From the NCBI GenBank assembly GCA_037042185.1, contig JAXQJY010000032.1:930001-994000 (forward strand): a DNA stretch of 64,000 nt, given 5' to 3'. A model generated the notes under the pieces. The model saw only the letters and a list, made by a program, of their open reading frames with translations, had not been told where the DNA came from and did not search any database. Position numbers and translations under genes: made by a program. How positions within the stretch are numbered: position 1 is the stretch's first letter; every line of letters begins with the position of its first letter. The stretch comes from Sordariomycetes sp. S80-01Y. Lineage: Eukaryota; Ascomycota; Sordariomycetes. Positions 42,341-54,366 of the stretch are shown here, piece by piece.

Positions 42341-44491
42341 TTAGGCATGTATGGAAGCTAAGTCTATGACTGGTTTCAACGGAGACCATTCCACGCTGAA
42401 AGATTCAAAGAATTCGTCGTTACCCCAAGCTTTTCGCCAATTTAGAATATCAGAGTTGCTGTCTGCCTCTTGCTCATTCGCTTGCAACTGCAAGCGTTCT
42501 CGTGCCTCGATTTCCTCCTTTGTACTAGCAGCAACGTCGAAGCTCAAGCTCACTAGATCGTGCACGTATGAAATGCCTGTGCACATGGTGGCAATACAGC
42601 GACAGTTTCGACAGTACCAGTGACCCAGGTCTTGCGGCGCAGGTTGTTGTAGGCGTACACGTTGAAAATCACTCGGCTCGACGCCATAGCTCGCCGATTC
42701 GCCCTTGTCTGAAGACGAATTTTGGCTTGACGCCGTGGCTCTACCCATGGCATGGGTCAGCCTTATATTCCCTTCTCTTTGCATTGTCCTATCGAGGCGC
42801 CACCAGAGGCCGCAGCCAGTCGTATAGCTTCAAGAGTCAGCTGGTTACCGTCTAGACCGCGTGTCACAATTACTCACCAGTAGACTGAGCTCCCCTTTTC
42901 AATGACTGTCTTTGATTTACAGCGGGGGCAGGCTGCAGTAAATTCTGGTTGGTAGTTATTGAAAATCATGCTCATTTTGATTCTCATGCCTCTCCGCAGG
43001 TTCATATGGAGAGGTCGGCTGACATCTAGGTCTTTACCCGAGACCTCTTCCTCAAGTGCATAAGCACGCCGACTGACCATCTCATGACCCTTTTTGCCGG
43101 CGAAATGATCATTGAGCAACATGTGTAAAGTCTGGAAGTCAATTAGCTTCGATTCAGAGCCTCTAAACGCACTGCCAAAGTGAACGCTCCGAGCTCTTGA
43201 CCTGGTGTGGGATTGCTCGCGTTGTCGCCACGGCCCACTCCCTTTGGGCATAAAGAATTGGACTTACATTCCACTGAATGCTTTCGAGGAACACAGCTGG
43301 TATGGGCATTTGCCTTCCTAGTGCGTCCTCGATAATGACCGGTAGGTCCATCGTTGGGTCCAGTGCCGCTCCACGTCCAGTACCTGGTACAGAAGCATGC
43401 AGGCTCACAACAGTCTGGGAGACTTCGTATAACATCGTCTTCACCTCGAGTATCCCACTCAAAGCATCCTTTGCCACGGAAAGTATACTCCAGCTAGTCT
43501 GGTTATGCTGAACAAGCTGCTGTTTCGCTGCTTCCAGCTGCTGACTCTGGGATTCGAGTTGCTCATTCTGCGCCGCAAGCTTCGCCTTGACTTCTTCAAG
43601 TTGGCGGGTGTGTCTTTTAGAAGCCTCGCGTTCGACTTTGAGAAAGTTGAGGATTTTGGTCTGGTCGTAGGAGTATTGTGCTACTATCTCCTGCACCTCG
43701 TCGATGCGAGCGAGCATCGTCGCCTGGTCCACGATGGCGGTTTTCCTGGTCATGGTCAAATTTTGACTTAGATGAATGAAAAAAATCGGAGGAGGATCGA
43801 AATGAACGATGAAAGTTTGGGAGCGAAGACGGGATATACACCCGTGTAGGCTGATTCTCAACCCACATCGCTGGGCCGCACCCCGCCGACAAGGCTTCTT
43901 GGTCCGCGACCAACGACCATCGACCATCGACCATCGACCATCGGACATCGACGAAAGAACAGATGGAGAAAGACTTACTCTGCCACAAGATTACCGATCA
44001 AGCTGAGTCTTGATATACCATCCCTCAATTTACCCCGCAGAACTTTGATGCGATCGTGTTCCTTCGTCGCCCACTCGACCTTCTTGAACACATCCTTAAT
44101 TCTGTTCCCTGAGCCGCCAGGGGTCAAAGAGGTCCCATATCGCCGTTGAAAGTGCTCCAAGGCATCTTTTATATACCCAAAACATTGCTCAACGACGTTT
44201 TTCGCGACATCATCCAGCCCGTCCAAATAAGCCGAGGATTCGTACTGCTCGTAAGTTGCCACGACCTACACACTGCGTGAGCAAAATGAAGAAATCCAGT
44301 GTGACAATCGAGGATCTAACCTGCATCAATATTCGAACAAGAGTGTCGAGTTCGTCGCGCAACTCTTGGTACTCGATTGCGCTCTCGCCGACGCTGTTGC
44401 AGCCGGCGCCTATTGCGCGCTTAAGTTGGATCGCGAGCTGGCATAGCTGGATGATGTCGCCTACAGATCCGAAAGTAAGTGCGACCTCCAT
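42341..44491 (-). CDS. Fungal ubiquitin-like domain (ULD-type) protein with coiled coil
   Basis: Five minus-strand exons, 44491-44321, 44265-43979, 43745-43268, 43131-42878 and 42827-42341, give 558 residues. The introns are 55, 233, 136 and 50 bases. The N-terminus is the fungal helical module (SVGDIIQLCQLAIQLKRAIG, then LRDELDTLVRILMQVVATYE) often found in front of NACHT or ankyrin proteins. A Gln/Lys/Glu-rich coiled coil follows (EEVKAKLAAQNEQLESQSQQ). Next comes the ubiquitin-like domain starting PVIIEDALGRQMPIPAVF and ending GMRIKMSMIFN. After it are two Cys pairs (CPRC; YCRNC near the end) that may bind zinc. Homologues form large lineage-specific families of unknown role. No nucleotide-binding domain follows. 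Confidence 0.78.
43907..43948. repeat. Heptamer microsatellite (CGACCAT)n inside an intron
   Basis: Four perfect CGACCAT units at 43914-43941 are flanked on each side by one imperfect copy (CGACCAA and CGGACAT). It lies in the unusually long 233-base second intron of the ubiquitin-like-domain gene. Confidence 0.85.
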
Positions 44492-46003
44492 GAGGATCTA
44501 AAAAAGGTCCAAAGCCACATGTCAATAGTAAAGGTGTAAAATGAAGATCGATTTTGGAAGTTGAAGGGGCGAGGGAGATGGCATAGCTGTTGGGCGCTTA
44601 ACGACTTGAAACGCGACGCACTGCGGACGCAAACTCAAGCTGTTGGTCCAATCGTTCTGGGTTTCGAGGCGCATCATGCGGCCGCAATGCCGACCGGGTA
44701 CCAACAGCTTTACTCACAGATCTGCAGACACACAGCCTTGCCCAGAGAGCCTTGAAGAACGCCTGGGCTCGCGTCGTGCGGATGTCTATGGTGCGTCGCC
44801 TTCCGCGGGTCCACTGATGCTGGTTGGTAAATAGGCGAATTCCTCATGCTCTTGATTATAATCTTGCATCAACCCCTAACATATTGCTTTGGCTTATCAT
44901 AGTTGTTTCTGTTATACCTTCCCTCTTCCCTGAATGTGGAAGGAATCACACTTTGGGGGGCTAGCTGCCCTCAGCGAAGGTTGCTGGCATATCATATTGA
45001 CCAAGTGTTTCAGCATGCCAGGCAAGACCACCTTAGATTGCACCCTGTTTCAGATTTACTTCCACAATAAGCAGTGGGCGATGGAAATAGCGCTGTGTAT
45101 AGCCACCCAAAAAAATCGGCACTATAAATCATCTCGTTCGATTGTTCCCACCATGGCGGTCAATCCTCCCCCCGAATGAACTCTCAAAGTTGAGCAATTG
45201 GACCTTCAAGCGTGACTCAGGAGGCTCACATGAAATTATTTGTCGTTTGTAGTTTACACCCGCCTTGGACTAACTGTGTCTTTGGAAGGTAAAGAGTCCA
45301 CTCCAAGTACTCCCACTAAGTCAACAAAACCTATCACTATGGACGGATCGCCTACCTGAAGCTCATGATAGCGCATAGTTTCAGAGCTGTAATCACCACC
45401 CTAGATATACTCCAGGTGAAAGTCCTTTAATTCTCGCCAACATTTTTTAAATGTCTCGTCTCGTTTAGAAGCATCATGCTTGAACTGGTCATCCTCAAGC
45501 ACTACAGGCTGCGAAAACAAGGACGATTGTGCCTCTCGGTGCGTCCGTCTTCGTCCTGATTGGCAGCATGAGTTGGTTTTTTTGCGCCAACACCGGGCAT
45601 GTTATAAGTCCCCTAAACGTTATTATAGAGCTCTGATGACTCAGTGGCTGATATTTGATAAGTCCTTTCCCCATGGGGTATGATCTAGCCCCGTCTCCGG
45701 AAAACCACTCCCGCTAGGTCGGACTCGGGACAACCCCCCTAGCGGACATTGCACAATATAGAATGTGACATGATTCAGAATTCTCAATGTCCCCAAATGA
45801 CACTGATTCATCATGCGATCGTCAGGGCCGGAGGTTCCGGTGGAGCGGAACCAAGGCAAGATAATGCATAGGCGGATCATGTTTCCCATCTTACAAGTGT
45901 GTGCATCCAATATATCAGCGGGGCCTTCCCTCCAAATCTCGCACGTACCCTGGAGGAACATTGAAAACTTCAGTGACATCCAGTCACATGTAGTGCCACC
46001 ATC
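44492..46003. other. Divergent promoter interval, AT-richer
   Basis: 1.5 kb lies between the ubiquitin-like-domain gene (minus) and the MFS gene (plus). Open frames are all short and start with unlikely codons. Nothing else was seen. Confidence 0.5.
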
Positions 46004-47854
46004 ATGTCTACCGACCGACGTGTTCCTTCTATTGGTAGCTCCAAGCACGGCGTCGAGCACCACGACATCTCCTCGAATGAGAAGAGACACAGTGATGGAG
46101 TTGAGGAAGAAAATAATTTTGAAGTCGAGTCGGAAGAGCTACCGCCTGGCTACTTTACAAGTCCCTTCTTCGTCGGGACATTTACGGGCATCGGTCTTGG
46201 TCTGATGGCCGGCGTAGCGGGCTTTGGTTTTGCTGCACCAATCTTGCCCATCATCAACAACGATATTGGCCCGGTAAGTAGCTCATATCTTTTTCACATA
46301 ACCACGGTATAATTAATAATGCATTCAACTGCTTAGGATGACAATATCGCCTGGGTCGCCTTGACTTACACGCTGACCTCCGCAGTGTTCCTGACCATCG
46401 TCGGCCGGGTGACCGATATTTTCGGCCGTCGCTATGTGTTCGTTGGAGGAGCTGCGCTTGGTGTTATTGGATCAATAATCTGTGCAACTGCACAAAGTGT
46501 CAATGCCCTCATCGGGGGCACTACCATCATTGGCATCGCCGCAGCCACTCAACTCTCCTACTACTACGTCATGGGCGAACTGGTCCCCATGCAGTATCGC
46601 CTTGCTGGAAATGCTGTTTGCTACCTTTTTTCAATTCCAGGATCGGGTCTGGCTCCCGTCATATCGAACGCGTTCATCACTTACCAGCCTTCGGTTGGCT
46701 GGAGGGGCGCTTACTACGTGCTCATCGGAGTGAATGCTGCCAGCTTGATGTGCTGGTTCTTCTTCTACCATCCGCCAACGTTCCGCATGAAGCATGGAGA
46801 GAATGCATCCTTGCTGAGATACATCAAGGACTTCGATTACGTGGGCACGATCCTTTACACTGGAGGCTTGCTGATTCTCATGATGGGCTTGAACTGGGGC
46901 GGAACAGTATATCCGTGGAGATCAGCACATGTAATCGCTACGATTGTGTGCGGCTTCTCTGGCCTGGTGATTTTTGTGCTGTGGGAGTGCTACGCAACAC
47001 TGAAAGAGCCTCTTGTTCCAATGCATCTGTTCAGAAACAATGCTTGGAATGCTGCGACGGTACTCTCTGGCCTGGGGGCGAGTGTTTACTATGCCCTGGC
47101 AATTGTCTGGCCAAACATGATTGGCGTATTGTACACTGACATGGGCGTTATGACATCAGCCTGGTACGCCTCCTTTGTTGGACTGTTCATTCTGATAGGC
47201 GAAGTTGTTGGAGGCTTCATGGCAAAGTCCATTGGGTTTATCAAATGGCAGTGTGTCATCACTGTTCTCGTGAGCGGCATCTTCTTTGGCTGCACAGCCA
47301 CTTCAACACCGGACAGCAAAGCTCGTGCCTCGGCGTTTGTCGCTGTCGGAACCTTCGCTATCGGCTGGACTGAATCACTCGCTATAAGCATCGTCACAAT
47401 CTCGGCATGGGATCAGTCCAAACTCGGCTCCGCTTCAGGCCTCGCTGGGTCAATTCGCTTCTTCATCACTAGTATCGCCTCGACCATCTACAACGTCACT
47501 CTGAACAACCGCCTCGCCGAAACTGTACCGAACCAGGTTCCACCTGCAGTCATTCACGCCGGCCTGCCTTCGTCTAGTGTCGCGGATTTCATGGCAGCTC
47601 TCACCTCGGGGACCGGCTTTGAGAACGTAGACGGGGTCACCAACGATATCATAGCAGCGGGGATTCAGGCCAACAAGGAAGCAAACGCCGACGCATATAG
47701 AACCATCTTCTTTGTGAGCATTGCTTTCTCCGCTATTGCCTTAGTATCTGCGCTGTTGTTGCCGAACGTTGATGCTCTCCTGACCAACAAAGTTGCTTCT
47801 ACCCTGCATAAAGGGAGGAAGGATGAGAAGCGCCTCAGGACTGGTGTAGCTTAG
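46004..47854 (+). CDS. MFS transporter, TRI12/siderophore-type (DHA2-like)
   Basis: Two exons, 46004-46273 and 46337-47854, flank a 63-base intron and give 595 residues. A hydrophilic N-terminus precedes about 14 membrane segments beginning PFFVGTFTGIGLGLMAGVAG. MFS loop motif A is GRVTDIFGRRYVF, and WVALTYTLTSAVFL matches helix 2 of the TRI12 branch. Other typical parts are YYYVMGELVPMQYRLAGNAV, PSVGWRGAYYVLIGVNA and SGLAGSIRFFITSIASTIYN. Members export trichothecenes and other small molecules or carry siderophores by proton antiport at the plasma membrane. No toxin or siderophore synthase is adjacent, so the substrate is open. Confidence 0.9.
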
Positions 47855-48340
47855 GAGTTGATGTGGATAGAATGCGCACTATCTTGGGAGACAAACCCGT
47901 ATTCGAGCGTGTTTGGGAGCCGGGCCATTTTGTGAAGATGATGAGTCTATGTTCGAACATCTCACGCCAGCAAAGCTACCGATGGAGACGTCGCACGCAT
48001 AACGCTCATGTCAGAAAGTCATTGTTTCTGTGGATTCAAATCCAGAACATGCAGCCCCAAGTGAAAAACATATTTCTTTAAGTTGCTTGAAGCTGATGGA
48101 CCTCTTCTGCATGGCATAATCAGCAGTACTTAGCATAGGCCGTCAACATGAGTTGCGATACAGGTCTGATGAGCAGCGACGGGAGTTCTCTGGTCGTACA
48201 CGGGACACCATGTGATAAGCCGATGTCAAGCAAATTATATTGACTCTTTACCGTCAAAAATAGATTACATAGCAGATGTTGGTGAATGATGATGGCCTCG
48301 CGGCGATCACAACGAATTATCGAACCAAATTACAACGACA
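47855..48340. other. Convergent 3' interval
   Basis: This lies between the MFS gene (plus) and the small secreted protein gene (minus). No gene was seen. Confidence 0.5.
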
Positions 48341-48927
48341 TCAGACAAGTCGCAACTCTCCAATCTCATTGTCGACATCATCGCCGGCAACGTCTTCGAC
48401 GCCCTCGACGGGAGTTGCATCATCCCAAGAGATCTCATCGGCACTAGGGACCCAGGGCTTCGACATTCCAGGCTTCAAGTACTGTCGGTACATGCTGGGC
48501 TCGATCATGGGCGCAAACTGATCGCCCTCCCATTCAAGGGCCGAGGCGAAATGCCTGCAGGAGAATCATTCGGTTAGAAACAGTTGCATCTTCAGCTCGC
48601 GTCGAATGGTACTCACTCGGCTCCAGGGCGCTTGCAGAAAGCACTCTTGTTTTCGTGCTCCTCAAGACAGGTTCTGATGGAATCAACCTTGCCAACGCCC
48701 ATGACGCAGCTCCAAGCCTGGCCGTGCTCGCATTTCCTTCCTCTGCACCGGGTGGTGGATGGGAAGAGAAGTCCGCAGCAGTATGTGTCGTAGTTCTCGG
48801 GGCAGAGCGGGTAGGCCGCCACTGCACCGGTGCCTTCTTCCATCAGGTCCTCGGATGGCGAACCGGACGGCGCGGCGCTGACGATGGCAGAGGCAAAGGC
48901 CGCAACGAGCAACTTCGAGAAATGCAT
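48341..48927 (-). CDS. Small secreted 8-Cys protein (effector-like candidate)
   Basis: Two minus-strand exons, 48927-48617 and 48554-48341, flank a 62-base intron and give 174 residues. A signal peptide (MHFSKLLVAAFASAIVSAAP) is followed by a domain with eight cysteines, including an adjacent pair (YCCGLLFPSTTRC, CEHGQAWSC, TCLEEHENKSAFCK). The second exon adds an acidic, Cys-free tail of about 70 residues (DEISWDDATPVEG). Size, signal peptide and cysteines fit the broad class of fungal secreted Cys-rich proteins, some of which act in host interaction. I recognise no named family. The acidic tail is unusual for that class. Confidence 0.75.
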
Positions 48928-49641
48928 CTTCGCGGGATAGATCGAATGATGAATTTGGAAAAACCGAGCTGTTGAAAACGCGAAAAGAAGATGTTGCGGG
49001 AGGAAGAATGGCTGTCAGCATCGAGGCTGTGCCGTAGAGGAAGCGTGAATCTGGGTGGGGATCCCGACTGGCGGTGGACTAGACCCAATCAATCATGAAA
49101 TGCACCCTTGTGCTGGGCGTCAACTATCGTAGACCAATTGATATGAGGCAGAACTACCTTTCATTCGTCTCTAACAGCGAAGACGCTCTCTGATCCGCTG
49201 GGTGTTTATTGGCGTCATACACCTGTTACTCTGTCAGCTCCGCGGAAGAAGATACCTGAAACTGCCTGCCAAGGATTTTGGGCAACCCTCCACGAGCGGT
49301 GAGCTTCGTCCACAAGCCAGCCTCTCATTCTCCTAAGTACACAGGGCTAGAGAGGGAAAGACATTGATGCTTCCCCATGGTAACTGAATGCGAATAAAAT
49401 ATCCTATACTTAAGTTGGAGCCCTTGCGCACACGCCAAATCGGCGACGCCAACTTTGACAGCCCCTTGTTATCTGCGAATTGCTGTTTCAGACAAGGACA
49501 GTAGAAATGTGGAGATAGAGGCGTTAACGCTTGAAGAAATAAAAGGTGAATGATATGTACGGATTGACAAGGCCAAGCTGGAAGTATACGGTCCATTAGT
49601 CAATTGAGCGACATTCAATGAACGGCACCAACAACTCGACT
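48928..49641. other. Intergenic between GH3 3' end and the secreted-protein promoter
   Basis: Both neighbours are on the minus strand. A frame at 49333-49596 lacks an ATG and any domain. Confidence 0.5.
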
Positions 49642-51945
49642 TTAGATCTCTAAAGTTCCTTCAACCCTGAAATCCCTTGAGCTAGATCCCACATTGATCC
49701 CATACTTGCCACTGGCCACGCGCCAGCCCTGAGCCTCAACATCCCAGTAGCTCAAGTCCTTCCTGCGTAGAGTAAAGACAGCAGTAGTGCTCTCGCCCGC
49801 TCCCAGAGAGAGACGGTCGAAACCGCGCAACTGGCTCTTGGGCTGGTCAGCCTCCGCAGGGAAGGACATGTACAACTGCGCAACCTCAGCACCTCCAATC
49901 TCGCCGCTGTTGGTGATTTCGACGGTGATCTCAGCAACCTCGTCCCACATATCAGCCCGCCCACCCACGGAGCGAGGACCACTGGCTAGCCCAGCTGAGA
50001 CGTTGACACTGCCAACCTGCAGGTCCGAGTATTCAAAAGATGTGTAGCTGAGGCCAAAGCCAAACTCGAACCGCGGCTCAATATCGCGTTGTTCGAATGA
50101 TTTATAGTCGATGTAGTTCCCCTCGGTGAATTCGCACTTTAGCGTGGGGCAGGGTTCGGTATCGTAGTCTGACTCGTCCTTGGCGATGGTATAAGTGAGG
50201 CGGCCGCCAGGGTTAACATCGCCATAAAGCACATCGACAATGGAGTTGCCCGACTCCTGGCCGAGGGGTCCGCCATAGAGGACAGCTGTAACGTTGGCAT
50301 TCTCAATCCATGCGTCCATGATGCGGGGACCAGCGGCAGTAACCACGACAATGGTGTTGGGGCACTGGCTAGCCACTTCTAGAACAAGTTCGTCCTGCAA
50401 GGCATTGCGCAGCTCACGACGATCATGCCCTTCTCCTCCAAAGGCATTGATGAAAACAATGCATGCATCGGAATACTGAGCGTAATTCTCGATCGAAGGA
50501 AGAACGCCAGTGCTAGGGCCGCTAGGGACGAAACCATCAACGACTGGAGTGAATGTGTCGTTGGCGATCCAACGAAATTGCGTCATGTCTTGACGGACAC
50601 GATCCGTCAAAGCATCGAGAGGAGTGACAAGGTATGGCAGAGAAGCACCCCCAGCGCCACTGAGCGATGCCATATGGCCTTGAAGAGTCTCAGGGATCGG
50701 GACGGCACCGGGATCCGTGTTGGAGATAAAGAAGGCACGGTTGGGTCCAGAGACGGTAGGACCAGCATGGGCGCCGAAGATGGACAGAACTTCCGGACTT
50801 TTCAATGGCAAGGCGCTGTCAACATTCTTCAGCAGCACGAGTGACTTAGCACCATTCTCACGGATCAGCTCTCTGTGCTCCTTGGGAATCGGGCGACGTT
50901 CGCCGTCCTCTGCTCGGTCGGGGAAGTCTGCCGTGTCAATTCCGCTGTGGAAGTAGGCGACCATGTTGCGGATGGCCATGTCGTTGATTCGTGCCTCGCT
51001 GACAGTGCCGTTTGAGACGAGATCCTCGACAATCTCGGCCGTCCACAGCTGGTCCGAGGCCCGGTCAAGTCCACCGTTGGCTGAGCCATCCACTGTCTTC
51101 TGGGCAAATATGTCCGGGATGACCATGCCTGGGAAGCCGATCTCGGTCTTCAAAAGACCCATGAGAAGATCCTGATTCTCACAGCTCTGAGTGCCGTTGA
51201 CGAGGTTCATCGCGCACATGACCGTTCCGAGGCCACTCTTGACGCCATCGTACCACGGAGCGAGGTAAGTCTCATGAATGGTCTTGTCGTCGGCCATGGA
51301 GTCATACGACTCCAGACCCCATTCATTCTCAACGGTCGTGGTTCTGTTGTTCTCCTGCTCATAGAGAAGGAAGTGCTTACCGCCGCTGATGACTCCCGCA
51401 TCGACTTCGGCCCTCGCAGCGATGCCGAGGGCGATGCCACTGAGGTAAGAGTCGGAAGCAAAAGATTCCATCAGGCGACCGCTCCACGGCTGGCGGCCCA
51501 GAGGCGCGATAGTCGGACCGTCAACGACGTGAATACCACGGATGAAGTATTCTCGCGAGATAGCTTCGGACTGCTTGTACCAGGCATCCTTATCCCAGCT
51601 CATCGTTAGGGAGCCGGGTTGGCCCCATCCTGACACGAAGAAGCTGTTCAGAACACCTTGCTGGCCATCTGATATGCGCAAACCAGGGAAGCTCCCAGCT
51701 TCGGTGGAGACATTACCGCCCGTCACGACGGTGGCTTTCTCGGCAAGCGAGAGACGATCCACGATGTTCTTAGCCTGTTCATAGGCTTTTTGCCAGTCAT
51801 CCAGCTCGACTGATTGGCCATGTCAACACGAGTACTCAGGCAGCTGCTCACTTTGCTTACCGTTCCCGATGAGACCGCGAGTCTGGTTCTGAGCGATGGC
51901 AAGGCCACTCGCGACAAGAAGAAAAAGAGAAGTAGATGTCTTCAT
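49642..51945 (-). CDS. GH3 beta-glucosidase-like protein, secreted, divergent
   Basis: Two minus-strand exons, 51945-51861 and 51809-49642, flank a 51-base intron and give 750 residues. Exon 1 supplies the signal peptide (MKTSTSLFLLVASGLAIAQN). The barrel domain carries VDGPTIAPLGRQPWSGRLME and the substrate-binding ISGGKHFLLYEQENNR. The nucleophile region is GFPGMVIPDIFAQKTVDGSA, where the usual SDW around the catalytic Asp is PDI. The alpha/beta sandwich (KSLVLLKNVDSALPL) and a C-terminal Fn3-like domain (AEITVEITNSGEIGGAEVAQ) are complete. Family members release glucose from cello-oligosaccharides and other beta-glucosides. The changed nucleophile loop leaves specificity and even activity uncertain. 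Confidence 0.88.
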
Positions 51946-54366
51946 TATATCTTGTTTGCATAGAGCATTGGACTTCTCCGAATAGTCCTGGGGCGATGCG
52001 TAATTGTGACCTCTGGGTCCCTTTTATGGCCGCCGGAGGGCAGTTGAATAGGGGCGCCAGTTCGCAGAAACCTCTCTTCTTCATGCCAAGGTTCTTCAAA
52101 CTCGGAGGGATGGGGTTTCTGTCCAGATTCAAGGTCCAGCTCGGTATTCATTGGAGCGAAGTTTCTCATAGTTGACGGGGGTTGCGCTCGGCAGTCCGGG
52201 CGGAAGCAGAGTTATTTCTCCCAGATCAGACTGTTGGCGGCATCGTGGGGACCCGTGGTTTCCCCCGTGGGGTGCCCGCACGTACAACTTACGCTCTGCC
52301 GCGAAGCACACCATTCGTCTTCTCAAACAAGGGTCCCAAGCATCCCAAATGCTTGGTATAAGGAAAACCCGGGGTAAAGGGGCGACGGGTGAGGTCGCTA
52401 GTCGGCGTATTGGCGGCGAAACAGGGGTAGATACTCCGTAAAACGCCGACAGCTCCCCGCAGAGAAGCACTCTAGTAACGATTTAGTAAAGGAACTAACG
52501 GGCAACTGGCAGCGCGGTATTTCTCCAAGTTGAGTCCGGCACGAATTAACACGAGGAAAAGTGCCCTTGTTCGCAGCAACGGCTACGAACAACGGCACGT
52601 AGCGTGCCTTGCACCTCGGCTAACAACCTCGACCGTGGCTCCTGCCCTTGGCCTAAGCAAAATTCCCCCGTTCTCCTCCGAGCGCTCTTGGGGGAAGACT
52701 GGCGACATCGCCCTTCTCGACTTTACAACTCTAGATCCTATATGCCTCTCGCCTAGAGCACATATGACCGGACAGACAAAGGCTCAGGCCGCGTTCCTGA
52801 AGTATGGGGGCGTCTTCAGAACCTCTTACTTCACGAGAGAAATTCAAGCCTCTCTTCAGAGATTCCGGCTTCAATTAGGCGGGTGGGCGGCCGTGTAGCG
52901 AACAGACTGTTAGGTATTCGTTACCAGCTTCACATCGCAGATTGCTGACATTTTTAGGTGACCGGGAGGCCCCTTCTATATCTCGCGGAGTGGATGTTTC
53001 AACGTCCGCTTCTTATTCCCGCTTTTTATTGCAAAGCCTTCGCTTCTCGAGATTGAAGTCCATTAGGGTCGCAATGCGGATTATGGACTCTCTGCTAGCA
53101 ATGGTCTTTAGAGGGGCGGCCCTCAAAGACTGCAGCGGCCGAGCATGTCGTGTATCTGTAGGACGTTGACCGACATCATCCGGCCACACACACTTGCGCG
53201 GCTTGGGACCAGTGCGCCTTTCACATGCTCTTCGAGAAGTGGTTCCGCACTATACCTGCACCACGGCAACGAGAAGTATCTGGGAGTGACGGGATACCGT
53301 GCTCGTAGAAGGAGCTTCGAACAAGGTTCCCTTGGTTTTCCAACAGCCTTGTTGAACCACCCAAGGCAGGCGGACTATCGCTGAGCCGCTGCTGTAGGAA
53401 CGAGAAAACTGTCTTGCCGAGGCAGAACAGTGAAGAGCGACTCAGCAAAGCACCTGAACCTGCGCGAGAGGATGTAAATGGGTGGCGAGTTGTAAGTGTG
53501 AACGACACTTGCTCGAGACTCGTCAAATCAGCAAAGCTTACAATGCACGTCGCCCTCTCAGGAAGAAGCGCGTGTTCCACTGCATGCGAATCATCAACCC
53601 CGGCTTTGGCGCGTTTTTCTCAACGTCGACACTAGAGCAGCCACTGAATGGCCCTAAGAAGTCTCCATTCTGACGATATTATCGAGCAAAAGCCATTGAG
53701 GACAAAAGTTCAACAAAGAAAGAAATGAAGGCCACGCGTCTCGCGGCAAAGCCGTGCCGATTATTCAAGAGAATTGCATTCTAAGGAAACGGGCGGCAGA
53801 GCCTCCTAAATCGAGCCAAGCTCACGGATGAGGTGGATGAAAGTGTTAGCGCCCGCCTGGGCGAGTTTCAGCTGACAGGAAGCGGCAACAATAAACTGAG
53901 CATTTCCCACCAAACCATGGCGCAATATGCCTCCAAATTATGTCAACTATTCTCTCCAACCCCCGGAAGTGGGATGCCGAGCCTCTGACGTCACGCCACC
54001 ACGGTTTGACTTGGAGCTTGCGACGCTCGTCGCCAAGCCTCGTGAACCGGTCTTCTGAGATGAGGTCCTCCTCACTATCTTAGCCTTTTACTACAAGCCG
54101 CCTCATGCTCTCCCTGAGCGGCTCTTGACGACAGCCGCCAGTCTGTCATCTTTGTTCTGCGCACAGTCTTTACCGTTTGCCTACGACGACAGCATCTTGA
54201 TACCCTGACTCTTTGATACCCCGATACCCCCAGTGCGATAATTGCGAGCATGTGCATCTACATCTAACGGCCTCAACCACACATTCCAATGATCAACGGC
54301 CCGCCAAGTTCCAAACTTTCCACGTTACAAAGCTAGGCGCAACGGTCGCTCATAGCTGTTTCCGTC
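51946..54366. other. Largest gene-free interval (2.4 kb)
   Basis: This lies between the GH3 gene (minus) and the C2-domain gene (plus). The frame at 52530-52898 is open for about 120 codons but starts with a non-ATG codon and has no recognised domain. The left end holds a TATA-like element. Possible old decayed sequence cannot be assigned by eye. Confidence 0.45.
52021..52028 (-). promoter_or_regulatory. TATA-like element (CATAAAAG on minus strand)
   Basis: CATAAAAG lies about 76 bases before the GH3 ATG at 51945, in the expected orientation. Confidence 0.5.

Noticed and set aside
43907-43948. CRISPR-like array
   Set aside because: The units are contiguous seven-base repeats without spacers, in an intron of a eukaryotic gene.
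46004-51945. Secondary-metabolite cluster around the TRI12-type transporter
   Set aside because: No PKS, NRPS, terpene synthase or tailoring enzyme lies next to it. TRI12-type carriers are common outside clusters.
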